Source: Ligustrum vulgare
Lineage: Eukaryota > Streptophyta > Magnoliopsida > Lamiales > Oleaceae
Direction: 5' to 3'
Assembly: GCA_963555705.1 (NCBI GenBank)
Contig: OY743180.1
Span: forward strand, 43,990,129-44,054,128
DNA: 64,000 nucleotides
Within the stretch, counting starts at the first letter, position 1. Each line of letters opens with the position of its first letter. Of this stretch, positions 12,200-24,876 are shown in pieces. Made by a program: the position numbers and the translations under genes. Below the pieces are notes generated by a model, which saw only the letters and a program-made list of their open reading frames with translations, made no database searches and was not told the origin of the DNA.

Positions 12200-13860
12200 A
12201 CCTCGATACTTATTGGAAGTATACCAAATTTGGATGAGTAACAGACATAGTCCAATGTGTATATGTATGTATGTGTGTATGTATATATATTTGTGGGTAT
12301 CTAAAAGATGGTTGGATATTATTTCTACGTTCCTATCGAGAAAGAAAGCCTATCTCGAATTTTGTCAATATCTTGAAGAAATAGTTCATCTAAGAGAAGA
12401 CAGTGGGAGTAAAAGTAGAACATGAAAGAGTTTATGATTACACATATTATTTAACCTATTAAATAAGCTGGAGTATGTGCTTGCATTAGATGAGGCACAG
12501 ATCAATGCTTTGGACGCAATCGCAACTCAGGACGTGGTGATGACTGAGAACACACTAGCTCCATGTAAAATATTAGGATCATGTATACTCCATTGAATTA
12601 CACATCCCTGATTACTGATATTGTATTAGTCATCAAGGAAAATGAGCCTATATTTACATAGAAGCTAAGTCAATTGTTGACTAAATGAGATGGTAGGAAG
12701 CCATGGAATCCGAGATAAAACAAGTTTTGGAACTTGTTTAATCTGCCTAAAATGGGTAAGACCCATAGGCTGTAAATGTGTTTGCTCTAAATCAATTCGA
12801 ATTCGGCTTGTAGTATCAACATGTTGTGTTTATGGGATTTTTTGAATCCTTAAATATACAAGCATAGTATACTAGCTACAGAAATCTAATTATGGATTAA
12901 AGCAAATCTCACAGAGCTAGAACTTTCATTTTGATGAGATAGTCAAAATGTTTGATTTTATCAAAATTGTAGATGAATCATGTGTGTATGTAAAAGGTTG
13001 GTAAGAGTGTTCAATATTTCTGATACTCTATATAGATGACATATTATCGATCAGAAGTTGAGTCTCTAACCTTTAAAGTGAAAGTGCAATTATTTTGAAT
13101 TTCTCTATGATGGATTTGAGAAATAAGACCTTCACTTTGGAAACCAGGATCTATAGAGATAGATCTGGAAGGTTATTTTGATTTCTCAATCCATGTACAT
13201 AGATAAAATGCTAATGGGGTTAGCATAAAAGAATCCAATATAGGATTCGGTTTCAAGAGTCATTGGGTTAATCTTCTCAAAATAGTGTTTAAAACACATA
13301 TTGAGAAAGAATGATGTGGAGAAGATACTTGATTGTTTGACAATAAGATCTTCTTAAACGCAACACTATGTACGACACTTTTTGGATTATTAAGTCCTTG
13401 GGAAACACTAATAATACAATAGTCATGAGGAGAAATATAGACTTAGAGTCTTTGGATATAGAGATACCATTCTTCGATCTGGGAGAGGATGAAGGAAATA
13501 TTCAGTCTAATTGTTAATTAACTCATAGTAGTGGTGTGGTCAGCTTGAAATGGTTCAAACAAAGGAGACTGCTAACTATACAACCGAGATTAGATACATA
13601 TGTGCTTGTGAAACAATCTCGATCGTTAAGTTCATTAGTGAACTGTAAGTGTTCCTAGCATTGTGGCTCAAGTAATGAGTACTGTGACGACAATGGAGCC
13701 ATCGCACAAGCGAGGGAACTAGGTCTCATATATGATTTGAGAATGTATTTAGGGACTACTATCTCATTCGAAGATTGTAGAAAAATAGAATTCATGCTCA
13801 TTAACCTTGAGAATGTTGAATATGTGAAAAGTCACATATCGAAGATCCACCTGTAAAACC
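12200..13860 (+). pseudogene. Copia pol remnants (reverse transcriptase / RNase H)
   Basis: Scattered translated pieces match Ty1/copia Pol in order, in shifting frames. At about 12690-12790 there is a stretch resembling the N-terminal RT block (W..AM..E...... then PIGCK-like). At about 12985-13050 there is a VYVK...ILYIDD-type catalytic block encoded by TCTATATAGATGAC. At 13540-13640 there is an RNase H piece resembling ..QTTAEYI..CE. At about 13681-13720 there is the conserved CDDNGAIA piece with the RNase H aspartate. Stops and indels are frequent, so no product is possible. Gag, protease and integrase could not be traced with confidence between 10 and 12.2 kb. Confidence 0.7.
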
Positions 13861-15018
13861 ACTATTCCAACAGGAATATGATTATCATATAAACTCATTA
13901 TGTATAGGATACATGAGTTATTAGATCTAGTGGGAGAATATTAGTATCATGCTCTAAATCCAATCGTTGAGATAGCATAACACATATTATCATTGTTACA
14001 ATAAAGGCAGATTTATTATTAAATTGAGTTTAACTCATTATTTAGATAATAGAGTCCGTAGAATAAGTTTAAGTAAATTGTAAGTCACGAGGTGTTGTGA
14101 CTGTGAGATACAAGTCATTAATATCTTATTCTAAAATTTTTCCTAGTCGAAGTAACAACAAGATACGGATATTGTTGTTGCAGTTAGACTAGCATGTATT
14201 GCATTTCTTTCTTATGAAGAAAGCAGCTTATCTCACAAGCCTGAATGTAGAGGGACATTTGAATGAACACGTGGATGCACTGTTAGATGAACAAAGTATT
14301 GGATGACCTGCCTAGAGATTCAACATGGATAACTATCCAAGCGTTAGTGCTGAATCTCTAATGCGCAGTTGTGGATTTGGTCCTTTGACTTGAGGACATC
14401 ATAGAATCTTATATAAGGATTGCTATGCTTTAGCGAACGATGATGTTGGCTATTAAGAAGGAGTCATCAGGATGATGTCATACGGGTATAGTGAGAGTCA
14501 TATGAAGGTTTTGTATATCCAACATGAGGATTCGTCATTCCTGGGTAGTAGGAGATTATAACCTGTATTTCTCCCACTTAAGTTGATGTAAATTCCTTGG
14601 CCGGGGTAAAGTTATGAGTTGAAAATGTGTTTTCAGTCATAACAAGATCAACTAAGATAAGAGGTGAATAACATAATTGGTTGAAATAAGATTGACGCTG
14701 TCCATATCTCTTAACCAATTGGGTTATATTGATGAAGAGATTATATTTCTACGGTAACCGCACATGAACAGGTTTATGATGTCACATGACTTTTCCTTTC
14801 ACATGGATTGCCTTGACACATTGCTAGATGTCAATCTAGGACCGCGACATGAATTAATCAATCTTGGTGAGTCGATGATGAATTAGAAATAGAGATTTAA
14901 ATTCATCTTATTCCAATGAGATTGGAATAATAATAACACGGTGTTTGCTATCGTGAATGGAACCTAATGGATCACACACAAAAGGCGAAAATTGAGTGTC
15001 TGGAATTGAATCTTGTCC

Positions 15019-15028
15019 AAGTGGGAGA
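15019..15028 (+). other. Polypurine tract of copia copy 1
   Basis: AAGTGGGAGA lies immediately before the TGTTGG start of the 3' LTR, as is usual in plant copia elements. Confidence 0.85.
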
Positions 15029-15029
15029 T

Positions 15030-15464
15030 TGTTGGAATAGTGTCCAAGCCTAATTGATTGGGTCGAACTTGGGTTACTTGTTGGACAAGAATGACCCAAG
15101 CCCGCTATCTTAACCCTAATTAGAGTATTACTTAAACCTACAAGAACTAGGTTTTAGTTGTATGAGATGTAGCGGTTTTTTCTCTTGCTAGCACAAAGAG
15201 AAAAATCAATTCTCTTAAATTCATTCCAACTGTTGGAGATTGATGGAGTTCTAGATTCAACTCGCTGTGTGGATTCTGTTAGAAGCTGGACAATTGGACA
15301 GCTGGTGGTGACAAGATTGTACCTCTTGTTTCAGATTTCAGATTCACGGTGTTTATCAAAGGTATCGTCTTTATCACAAATTCTATCTAAGTGCAAGGTT
15401 GATCCGGGCTATGGTTTCGAGTCTGTTTAATTTTCGTTATGCATATATGACCCGAAACCTTACA
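15030..15464 (+). repeat. 3' LTR of copia copy 1
   Basis: Direct repeat of 8001-8434 with many substitutions. It has the same TGTTGGAATAGTG start and CCTTACA end. Confidence 0.9.
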
Positions 15465-15599
15465 AGTGAGTATTCACACCAGTAAAATTTTGAGATTATG
15501 AATTCTTCAAATAATTTTGTCTCCATCGAGCAAAAAATGAACTTTTAGTTTGTTATGAAATTAACTTACCAAGAGAGTTGGAAACGAATCATCATTAAC

Positions 15600-16482
15600 C
15601 GAATGAAGAATCATGAACAAATAACCGAATGAATAATCACGAACAAATGCACAATAAATCATCTACACAAACTCTAAAACCTAAGGGAATTACGCCAAAA
15701 TATGGAATAAAATGAGAGGCTTGAACACCTTATTAAACATTGTCCTAAAAGTATATTTACCCTCTCTCGGTTAATATGCTAAAGGGTTTAATAGCAAATA
15801 CTTAAGCGGATTAATCAAACCTACAAATCATGTATTTATTAAGTACAAATAATACATGGAAGAGAAACAAAGAACAATAATAAATGAGTATTTTTTTGGT
15901 GGAAATGATCTCTATAATATATCGATGTTCTCTATTTTATCTTCATGTATTAAAATGATCAATATAACATCTTATATATAGTAGTTGATCGACCTTTTAC
16001 TAAAGTACACAATATTTGGACAAAAATGGCACATTTTGGTGCCAAAAAATCGATTTAGGCACCAAAAGGTGCCTTTTTGGAAACCATCATGCTATGGTTA
16101 CGTGACATGTGATCACATGGCATAGCAGAAAAACATTCTGCTATAACATTATTCTTTCATACGATCACATTAACACAAGACCATGCGATCGCGTGGCCTT
16201 CTGTGTTTTGGTTTTTTCTCATTCTTTTGTCTTCTTTTCAACACCTCTTTGTATTGATTTAATTTTGTACTTCAGCCATGATCTTTAAATATTTGAACAA
16301 TCATTTAGAAACACAATTTTCCAACAATCCCCACTTGTTCAAATATCTTCACCAACTCATTTTATAACGGTGTTGTGCATAAAATAAGGTATCTTTTGAT
16401 TTGAACATTTGAACCTTACCTTAGTGCAAACAACGCAAAGTATTATCGAAATCCGGGTAGCCGTAACTTTGAAACCGTTATT
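15600..16482 (-). mobile_element. Truncated copia-type element: LTR plus short internal 3' end
   Basis: Read on the minus strand, AAGTGGGGAT (16336-16327) is followed by TGTTGGAAAATTGTG from 16326 leftward, which is a polypurine tract joined to an LTR start. The presumed LTR holds a TATATATAAG box (about 15973-15983) and small hairpins such as GGCACC...GGTGCC near 16050. Its far end was not fixed; about 15.6 kb is a guess. About 155 bp of interior (16328-16482) remains before unrelated sequence. That interior matches positions 1-50, so two related copies are present. Confidence 0.6.
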
Positions 16483-17420
16483 TAATTTATTGAGAAGATT
16501 ATCAGAAATAATATTTTTTAATTTTATTAAACAGATGTTAACTTCCCTTTTTTAAAAAAATAATAATAATATTAATAATAATCACTTTTGAAAAATTGTT
16601 TATAAACGACTATATATAAATCGCGATATGACAACATTTCTTTTGTCTATTTTTTTAAAAGTAAAATATGATGAGCAGGAATATTTGATAACCCGAAATT
16701 TTCGACTTTTCAAAAAAACGCCTAATGAGATGTTATCACGTGACCATTTTGTATAAACAAAATTTTGTCAAATACACTATAAGTCATAATTAACATTAAA
16801 ACAAATTAACATGTCCTAGATTATGTCACATTTAAATATCATACTAAGCACTATCACACAATTTATAGGTCATAATTATTTTTTCAGAATATGTCACAGT
16901 CACACACAACCTGATTTTTTAAAGTTTTTTACAAATTTGTTAATTTTGAAATTTTATTCCTAAATTATTGTAGTTAATATTGGTGGTAAAATCTTGAGAT
17001 TGTACATCGTGGGTGCACATTTTGGATCGTATTTTAATATAAGAATTTGTGACAAAAGCTTCCTTGGCTCGTTTTACATTTTACCATCGTATATTTCAAA
17101 AGAGTCTTTTTACCATAATCATGTCAAAGTATTTCTATTTACTAGCCTATTTTATTTTATTTTTTTAAAAGGAAGGAATTTATTAGATCCACAGTAATTT
17201 ATTAAACTGATACATGAAAGAAGTGTGAAATAAGTGGAAAAATGATGATATTATAATATAAGGACAGTATCAGTGGGTGCACCAAATCCTCATTTGGACT
17301 AAATTTTCTATAGTTTTGGTGTTTTTGTTGACCCAAACTAAGCTTACCATCAGAAATGTAGTATAAAAGACAAGCCCATATTCAATGTTGAACCAACAAA
17401 TGTCTAGCAGCACAAAAGGG
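16483..17420 (+). other. 5' flank of the laccase pseudogene
   Basis: AT-rich upstream sequence without a recognised gene. The chance 67-codon frame at 16994-17197 has no recognisable motif. Confidence 0.6.
17362..17368 (+). promoter_or_regulatory. Candidate TATA box of the laccase gene
   Basis: TATAAAA lies 59 bp before the likely ATG at 17421. This is consistent with a transcription start about 30 bp downstream and a short leader. Confidence 0.5.
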
Positions 17421-18864
17421 ATGAATCCTTTCAAGTTTCTTGCACTAAGTTTTGCCTTTACTTCAGCAAATGCCGAGACACATTTCCATGAATTTTTTGT
17501 ATGTCTACTACTTCTTCTCACTTAATTTCTCAAGTTCCGAGACTATATTTTCCTGGTTTACTAACAATTATGTATGTAACAGGTTCAAGCAACGCCGGTG
17601 AAGAGGTTGTGCAACACTCACAACATAATCACGGTCAATGGATAGTTTCCTCAGCCAACATTGAAAGTTCGAGATGGAGATACTTTTGAAATCAAAGTCA
17701 TCAACAATGCACGATACAATGTTACACTCCATTGGTACTTATTATTTTATGCATGTGTGACATAGATACGTGTGACGTGTATATTATAATTTATCAAGAT
17801 GAAATTAATTTGTGATTCGATTTCTTGTTTTCACCTCTATTAGGCACAATATTCATCAAATGCGAACCCCATGGGCAGACGGTCCACATTATGTTACCCA
17901 ATGTCCAATTCAACCAAGGGGATCATATATCTACAGGTTCAATATTGAAAATCAGGATGGAACATTGTGGTGGCATGCTCATAGCAAATGGCTTAGAGCC
18001 ACGATTTATGGAGAACTCATTATCTACCTGAAACTTAGTGATCCATACCCCTTCCCAAAACCCAATAAAGAAATTCATATACTTCTTGGTATGAACATTA
18101 ATATTTAGTCTCTGTTTGATACTGATTAAAATTCAAATTTTAATCTAAATCAAAGTCAACGATTAATTTTAACCACTTATTTGACAAGACAAAAAATTTT
18201 TCAGTCACATATTTTATCAACTTCTATCAAAATTTATTAAAATCCTGATTTTAATCTCGATCAAATAGGGACTCAGTCTGATCGTACCGTAGACTTATCC
18301 TTGTCCCAATCCCAATATTTGTACTTATCCATAGAGCTTTTTTTCCCTCTTCTGTTTTAACATATTGAACGAAAAATATTCCGATGGGAAAGCTTTAATG
18401 GATATGAATGGGACTATCTTGAACAGGAGAATGGTGGAACACGGACATCATTAGTGTACTTAGATAGGCTCAGTTCACAGGGGCAACTCCAAATGTTTTT
18501 GATGCATACACCATCAATGGGCAACCTGGGGGACCTATATAAATGTTCCAGCAAAGGTTTGGACACAATGAATCTTTGTCTGAACTGATTATTTACAACT
18601 TGGAGGATGATATTTTTTTCACTAACAATGCAAAAACCATAAAATTCTACGTGAAATCCGGGGAAAATGTACTTTTCTGAGTCATCAATGTTGTGCTCAA
18701 TCAAGAACTCTTCTTTACAGTTGCCAACCACATGCTAATTGTGGTTGGGAATGACGCAATCAATAACAAGCCTTTCGCAACCCGAGCCATCATGCTCGAG
18801 CCTAGACAGATGACAAACATCCTCCTTACGGCTAATCAACCTGCAAGGCGCTATTACATGGCAA
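17421..18864 (+). pseudogene. LAC: Laccase pseudogene, 5' section (exons 1-3 and start of exon 4)
   Basis: Intron borders seen are TTT|GTATGT (exon 1), AACAG|GTTCAAGC, CATTG|GTACTT, TTAG|GCACAA, CTTG|GTATGA and ACAG|GAGAATGG. The Trp of HWH is split across introns 2 and 3, as in intact family members. About 18590-18640 fits the family poorly and may be a small local replacement. The section ends at the GGCAA target duplication (18860-18864). Confidence 0.9.
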
Positions 18865-19318
18865 TGTTGGATAAAATTCAATAATGTGGGGCCAAACATG
18901 TATAAAATAAAATGTGTGGTCCTATCTTAAGGATTTAGTCAATAAAGTGATCCACTAAAGATTATTCAGGACCAATGGGTATTAAGTGTCGTGAGATTAA
19001 AGTGTAGAGACGGATTCAATGTTTTAAATTGATGAGGGGCCAATTTAATAACATTGAAACACGATAGTTGCCCTACAACTATTTATACAGGTCATGGTCC
19101 CCAATTGAGCGTGACTTTTCATAATTCTCTGCATCCCCGTCAACAGAGAAGAAACATAAGGAGAAAACCACGAATCAGTTGGAAGGCCATAATCCCGTTC
19201 GATCAAACGCAATAATGGATTCAGGTACGCTTCCGCTTCAGTTTGGATCTTGATAATTATAGCATGATGTTTGTGGATTTTAGATGAACATTCATCTATA
19301 TTAAATTTAATTTTAACA
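18865..19318 (+). repeat. 5' LTR of copia copy 2
   Basis: 454 bp, starting TGTTGGATAAAATTC and ending TTTAATTTTAACA. It aligns end to end with 25291-25745. A short CTATTTATAC TATA-like box lies near 19079. Confidence 0.95.
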
Positions 19319-19320
19319 AG

Positions 19321-19332
19321 TGGTATCAGAGC
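19321..19332 (+). other. Primer-binding site of copia copy 2
   Basis: TGGTATCAGAGC, the exact plant initiator tRNA-Met complement, two bases after the 5' LTR. Confidence 0.95.
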
Positions 19333-20845
19333 CAACATCGTGTTGAATTATCAGATCAATTTTGTACGAATATATGTGAAAATTGATTCTGTGTGTATAT
19401 GTATACGCGAAACTGATTTCAATAATTCGAAAATATGCATAGACAGCCAGATTGATTTCAAAGTTTTGAAATATATACATACGCTAACACTGCATATTGA
19501 TAAAATTTGGAAAATTATGCATACACAGTTCATTCAAAATATACATACGCACTGCAAAGTTCGAAATTGGGAAATAATGGATTCAGTTTTTGGTTTTGAA
19601 TGGATTCAGATTGTGTTGTTGTGTGCGGTGTATGGTGGTTGTGGGTTATTTGAATTGTGGTTGAGATGTTGCGTAGATTCAGGTCGGAGAAGGGGTTGCA
19701 GTGCGCTGCGCGATGTGGGTTGTGACGGAATACTGCGTCGCACACAGCGACGCAGGTTATTGGCTGCAGCGCCGGTGATGGCGCTTACCGGCGCTGCAGG
19801 TGACGGGTGAGGGGCAGCGCCAGCAATGGCGCCGCGTTCTTGCGCAGCGGGGCTAGGGTTTGTTCCAAACCTTAGTTCTTTTCAGTTTTGATTCAGGGGA
19901 CCTCGATTGTAAATTTGAAGTCTTGAGGGACTTTTCTGCAATTACGAAAATTAAGTTTATTTCACATTAGGTCCTCCTAATTTGTTTTAAATATTATTTA
20001 ATACCCTAAGCTTATAAAATATTTTAAGTAAGCCCTTCAGACTTCTAAATTTACAAAACCGGCCCCTGCAGTTAAGAAATCATTTAAGTTGGGTTTTAAG
20101 AATTCTGAATTTTACGATTCAGTCCCTAAAGTTTCTGATTTTAATTAATTGACCGCTAAAGTTTGGAAAAATTGCAATTTAGTCCTTCAAGTTTAAAAAT
20201 ATTCTATAATTGGCCAATCAAGTTTAATTAAATTGCAATTTAACCATCCAACTTAATGATTACTTAATCCTAAAGTATTGAATTTCATAATTCAAATCCT
20301 GAAGCCTTAAATATATGCAAAACAGTTAATTCAGGTTCAAATTTTTGGTATGACAGACTCTTTTGAGAAATATAATATTTCGAAGTGAATTAATTGAAGC
20401 AACATGTTGCCAAAGCAATCTCTCTTGTGGAAATTAATTAACTTAGAATATTAGAAGGTTTCGTGTGTGTGTTGTTCATGCGGATATTGATCTGCCCAAA
20501 GGAAGGTCAATGTTTGGCTGGAATTTCACATGCACCTGTGGTGATAAACACGTGACGATTATTTGGTTTAACGTGTGATCAATAAATCGGTCCAAAGAAA
20601 GGTTTATTGATTGGCATGTCTTATTGTCAGTGTTTGATTGCTACATCGAGAGTACCACTTACAAGTTAATATTTCTGTCCAAAGACTAAATATGGATGTT
20701 GTGCTGGGTATCTTGTGATGGGCCTTACCATTAATTGAAATTATTATTTGCATAATAAAGTACTAATGTAAGCTATTTCCATCTTCTTCTCTATACAGTT
20801 AATTCATCTGCTACCACAATATCTGCAAATCTTAATTCAATTCCC
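19333..20845 (+). other. Untranslated leader of copia copy 2
   Basis: About 1.5 kb between primer site and gag. It has a GC-rich patch at 19660-19860 (repeated GCAGCGCC/GGCGCTGC). Then 19880-20340 holds a quasi-periodic run of phrases of the type CAATTTAGTCCTTCAAGTTT. The longer open frame here (19271-19810) has no recognisable domain and is probably chance. Confidence 0.7.
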
Positions 20846-21229
20846 ATGCTTGATGGGTCAAACTTCAACGATTGGAAAGAGAACGCACTGATCGTTCTCG
20901 GCTGCATGGATCTTGACCTTGCTCTCAGGGTTAAGCAACCAGCTTCTCTTACGGATGCAAGTTCACCTGATGACAGGAGGAACTTTGAGAAGTGGGAACG
21001 CTCAAATCGCATGAGTCTAATGATCATTAAGCGCGGCATTCCGGAAGCCTTTAGGGGCGCAGTATCTGAAGAGGTAACTAATGCCAAGCAATTCCTTGCC
21101 GAACTTGAAAAACGTTTTGCTAAAAACGTTGAAAAACGTTTTGCTAAAAACGATAAGGCTGAAACAAGCACGCTTCTGCAAAACTTGATTTCAATGAAGT
21201 ATAGAGGCAAGGGGAACATAAGGGAGTAA
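20846..21229 (+). pseudogene. Copia gag N-terminal half (UBN2-like), frameshifted
   Basis: Encodes MLDGSNFNDWKENALIVLG and onward, a copia Gag of the UBN2 type that would package element RNA. The ATG at 20846 is the first in frame. The frame is open upstream for several codons without another ATG, so the true start may have been lost. An in-frame 24-bp tandem duplication (21107-21130 and 21131-21154) repeats EKRFAKN. The frame ends at TAA 21227-21229, overlapping the ATG that opens the next block, and the protein sense clearly continues there, so a small deletion shifted the frame. Confidence 0.85.
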
Positions 21230-24200
21230 TGTCTCATACTGCTTCAAAACTTAAGGCACTAAAGCTCGAATTGTCTGATGACTTGCTCGTGCATTTAGTA
21301 TTGATATCGCTTCCTGCACATTTCAGTCAGTTTAAGGTCAGTTACAACTGTCAAAGGGAGAAATGGACTCTAAATGAGCTCATTTCATATTGTGTGCAAG
21401 AGGAAGAAAGGTTGAGGCAGGATAGAACTGAAATTGCTAACTTGGCAAGTACCTCTAAGGATAAGGGCAAGAAAAGAAAAACAGGATATGAAGCTTCTAA
21501 GGGTTCAGATCAAAAGAAGTCACATAAGGACAAAGAGGGTTGTTTCTTTTGCCTGAAACCTGGACATTTAAAGAAGGATTGTACCAAATACAACGCTTGG
21601 CGTGCAAAGAAAGGTACATTTCTTAATTTGGTCTGTTCTGAGGTTAATTTAGCTTCAGTACCTAGAAACACTTGGTGGTTAGATTCTGGTGCTACTACTC
21701 ACATAAGTGTTTCTATGCAGGGTTGACTGTTCTGCCGAAAGCCAAATGATGCTGAAAGATTCATCTTTGTGGGCGATGGAAAATCGGTGGAAGTTGAAGC
21801 AATAGGAACTTTTAGGTTATTATTGGGAACTGGTTTTTATTTGGATTTAAAAGACACTTTTGTTGTGCCGTCATTTAGATGGAATTTGGTTTCTATTTCC
21901 TTATTGGACAAATCAGGATATTATTGTTCTTTTGGAAATTGTCAGTTTAGTCTTTCTTTAAATTCAAATATTGTTGGTACTGGTTCATTATGTTCATACG
22001 ATAACCTATATTTGCTTGATACTATTGCATCATATAATGAAACCTTGTATGTGGAATCACGTGGTACTAATCGAAAATTAAATAAAGAAAATTCGGCAAA
22101 ACTATGGCACAAGCGCTTAGGTCACATCTCAAAAACTAGAGTTGAACGACTTGTGTCAGATGGCATTTTGGATTCCCTCGACTTTACGGACTTTGATGTT
22201 TGTATTGATTGTATCAAGGGAAAACAGACCAAAACTAAAAGGTTAGGTGCTAATAGAACTTCGGACGTCTTAGAATTGATACACACGGATATTTGTGGAT
22301 CATTCCCTAAGGCTTCCTGGAATGGTCAAAAATACTTTATATCATTCATAGACGATTACTCACGTTATGGGCATCTATATCTTATTCATGAAAAGTCTGA
22401 GTCGCTGGACATGTTCAAAGCTTTCAAAGCTGAAGTTGAGAATCAACTCAACAAGAAAATTAAAAACGTTAGGTCTGATCGTGGTGGTGAGTACTACGGC
22501 AGTTATGATGGTTCAGGTGAACAACGTCTAGGACCATTTGCTAAATTCCTAGAGGAATGTGGAATCGTCCCACAGTACACCGTGCCAGGTTCTCCTAGCA
22601 TGAATGGTGTAGCTGAAAGACGAAACATGACTCTTAAGGATATGGTAAGGAGTATGATTAGTCATTCTACTTTACCAAAATCACTCTGGGGAGAAGCATT
22701 AAAGACTGCAGCTTATATTCTGAATAGAGTACCAACTAAAGCTGCTGCTAAAACACCTTATGAGCTTTGGACAGGCAGAAAGCCCAGTCTAAAGCATTTC
22801 CACATTTGGGGATGTCCAGCTGAGGCAAGGCCTTATAGGCCGCATGAAGATAAATTGGACTCCAAAACCGTTAGCAGCTACTTTATTGGTTATTCTGAGC
22901 GATCAAGGGGCTACAAATTTTATAATCCCACGCTTAAGTCAATTTTTGAAACGGGGACTGCAACATTTTTTGAGGATGTTGAGTTTGGAGGGAGAAATAA
23001 GGTTAGAGACATTATCTTTGAGGAAGAAGCTGAGGAAGGATCGATTTCGATTCCTACTGTTACTTTTGACAATGTGCAGGTTTCTATACCTGTCATTGAT
23101 CAAGAAGTATATCCGGAAACTCAGCATGATAATGTTGAAGAAACTCCCATCCAAAATCCAGAAGTACAAACTCAACAACCTCAACAAACAATACCATTAA
23201 GGAGATCCACTCGAGAAAGGAAAAATGCTATTTCGGATGATTATATAGTATTTCTCCAAGAACATGAGAAAAATAATGGAATGATGGAAAATAATCCAAT
23301 CAATTTTCATCAGGCCATGAAGGGTTCTGACTCTCAAAAGTGGATTGATGCCATGAATGAGGAGTATAAGTCTATGCAAGACAATAATGTTTGGGATCTT
23401 GTCCCATTACCAGAAGGTGCGAAACCCATTGGTTGTAAATGAATTTTTAAAACCAAAAGCGATTCGAAAGGTAATGTGAAAAGATATAAGGCTCGTCTTG
23501 TAGCTAAAGGCTTTACATAAAAGGAAGGTATTGACTTCAAAGAGACTTTCTCTCTGGTTTCAACGAAAGACTCTTTCAGGACAGTCATTGCACTTGTTGC
23601 ACATTTTAACCTTGAGTTACATCAGATGGATGTAAAGACGGCGTTTCTCAATAGAGACATTGATGAGACGATTTATATGGTGCAACCAGAAAACTTCGTG
23701 TCAGGAGACTCAAAGAATATGGTTTGCAAATTAAAGAAATCCATCTATGGACTCAAGCAAGCTTCCCGTCAGTGGTACTACAAATTTCATCAAGTGATCA
23801 TCTCGTTTGGTTTTGAGATAAATGTTGTTGATGATTGTGTGTATCACAAGTTCAGTGGGAGTAAGTATATTTTCCTGGTTTTGTATGTCGATGACATACT
23901 GCTTGTCACTAATGATATAGGCATGTTGCACGAAACCAAGAGCTTTTTGTCAAAGAATTTTGAGATGAAAGATCTTGGAGATTTCTCTTTCGTATTAGGA
24001 ATTCAGATACACCGGGACCGCTCTCGGGGTATTCTTGGATTATCACAAAAGAGCTATATCGATAAAGTTCTTATAAGGTTTGGCATGCAGGATAGTAAAC
24101 CAGGGGACACCCCTGTTGCTAAGGGAGACAAATTTAGTCTCAATCAGTGCCCGAAAAATAATCTTGAAGTTAAGGAAATGCAAAAGATTCCCTATGCATC

Positions 24201-24876
24201 AGCTGTTGGGAGTCTGATGTATGCTCAAGTTTGTACAGGTCCAGACATAGCGTTCATTGTTGGAATGCTAGGTAGATATTTAAGTAACCCTGGGATGGAT
24301 CGTTGGAAAGCAGCAAAGAGGGTTATGAGGTACTTGAAGAGAACAAGAGATTGTATGCTTACATACAGCAGATCAGATAAGTTAGAGATCGTAGGATACT
24401 CCGATTCTTATTTTGCGGGATGCCAAGATAGTAGAAGATCCACATCAGGCTACATATACCTGCTAGCTGGAGGAGCCATTTCCTAGAGGAGTGCTAAGCA
24501 GACACTCGTAGCTTCTTCCACTATGGCAGCAGAATTTGTAGCTTGTTATGAGGCATCTAATCATGGGATATGGCTGCGAAATTTTGTCACCGGGCTGCGC
24601 ATTCTGAATGGAATTGAAAGACTATTAAAGTTATATTGTGACAATAACTCTGCAGTGCTATATTCCAATAACAACAGGAGTTCAACTAAGTCAAAACACA
24701 TTGACATTAAGTTCCTGGTTGTGAAGAAAATGGTACAGAGTAGACAGATTTTCATAGAGCATATTGGGATAAACTCCATGATTGCGGATTCGCTTACTAA
24801 GGGATTAGCACCCAAGGTCTTTCATGAGCACACTGCTCGTATGGGTGTAATATTTCTTGAGGATATCATGATTTAG
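21229..24876 (+). pseudogene. Copia gag C-terminus and pol polyprotein with premature stops
   Basis: One continuous frame with domains in copia order. The gag tail has a CCHC zinc knuckle CFFCLKPGHLKKDC (21541-21582). Protease has WWLDSGATTH (about 21673). The integrase zinc site is LWHKRLGH (22102), with a DDE core of [18 protein letters not shown] and RSDRGGEY. Reverse transcriptase runs from WIDAMNEEY through LYVDDILL (about 23880). RNase H has SDSYFAG...STSGY and LYCDNNSA, ending at 24876. Stops interrupt it at TGA 21724, TGA 23440 (where the family has Trp), TAA 23518 (Gln expected) and TAG 24484 (Trp expected). Except for these the domains are well preserved, in line with the similar LTRs. 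Cannot make a full polyprotein. Confidence 0.93.

Larger units (their letters stand above)
8001..15464 (+). mobile_element. Decayed Ty1/copia LTR retrotransposon (copy 1)
   Basis: A 7.46-kb element bounded by diverged direct LTRs (8001-8434 and 15030-15464), both opening TGTTGGAATAGTG and closing GAAACCTTACA. An initiator-Met-tRNA-type primer site follows the left LTR and an AAGTGGGAGA polypurine tract precedes the right LTR. Remnants of reverse transcriptase and RNase H motifs in the expected copia order lie at about 12.7-13.7 kb, but no long frame survives. The 5-bp flanks (CACAG left, AGTGA right) do not match, so either the target duplication has decayed or the flanks were rearranged. The many LTR differences make this clearly older than the copia element at 18865. 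Confidence 0.9.

Noticed and set aside
18414..18731. Minus-strand 105-codon frame
   Set aside because: It is the antisense shadow of laccase exon 4.
19271..19810. 179-codon frame in the copia leader
   Set aside because: It begins inside the LTR, crosses the primer-binding site and has no recognisable motif.
21227..21231. TAATG stop-start overlap between gag and the next frame
   Set aside because: It looks like programmed reinitiation, but the protein sense continues across it and the element has other lesions, so a simple deletion is more likely.
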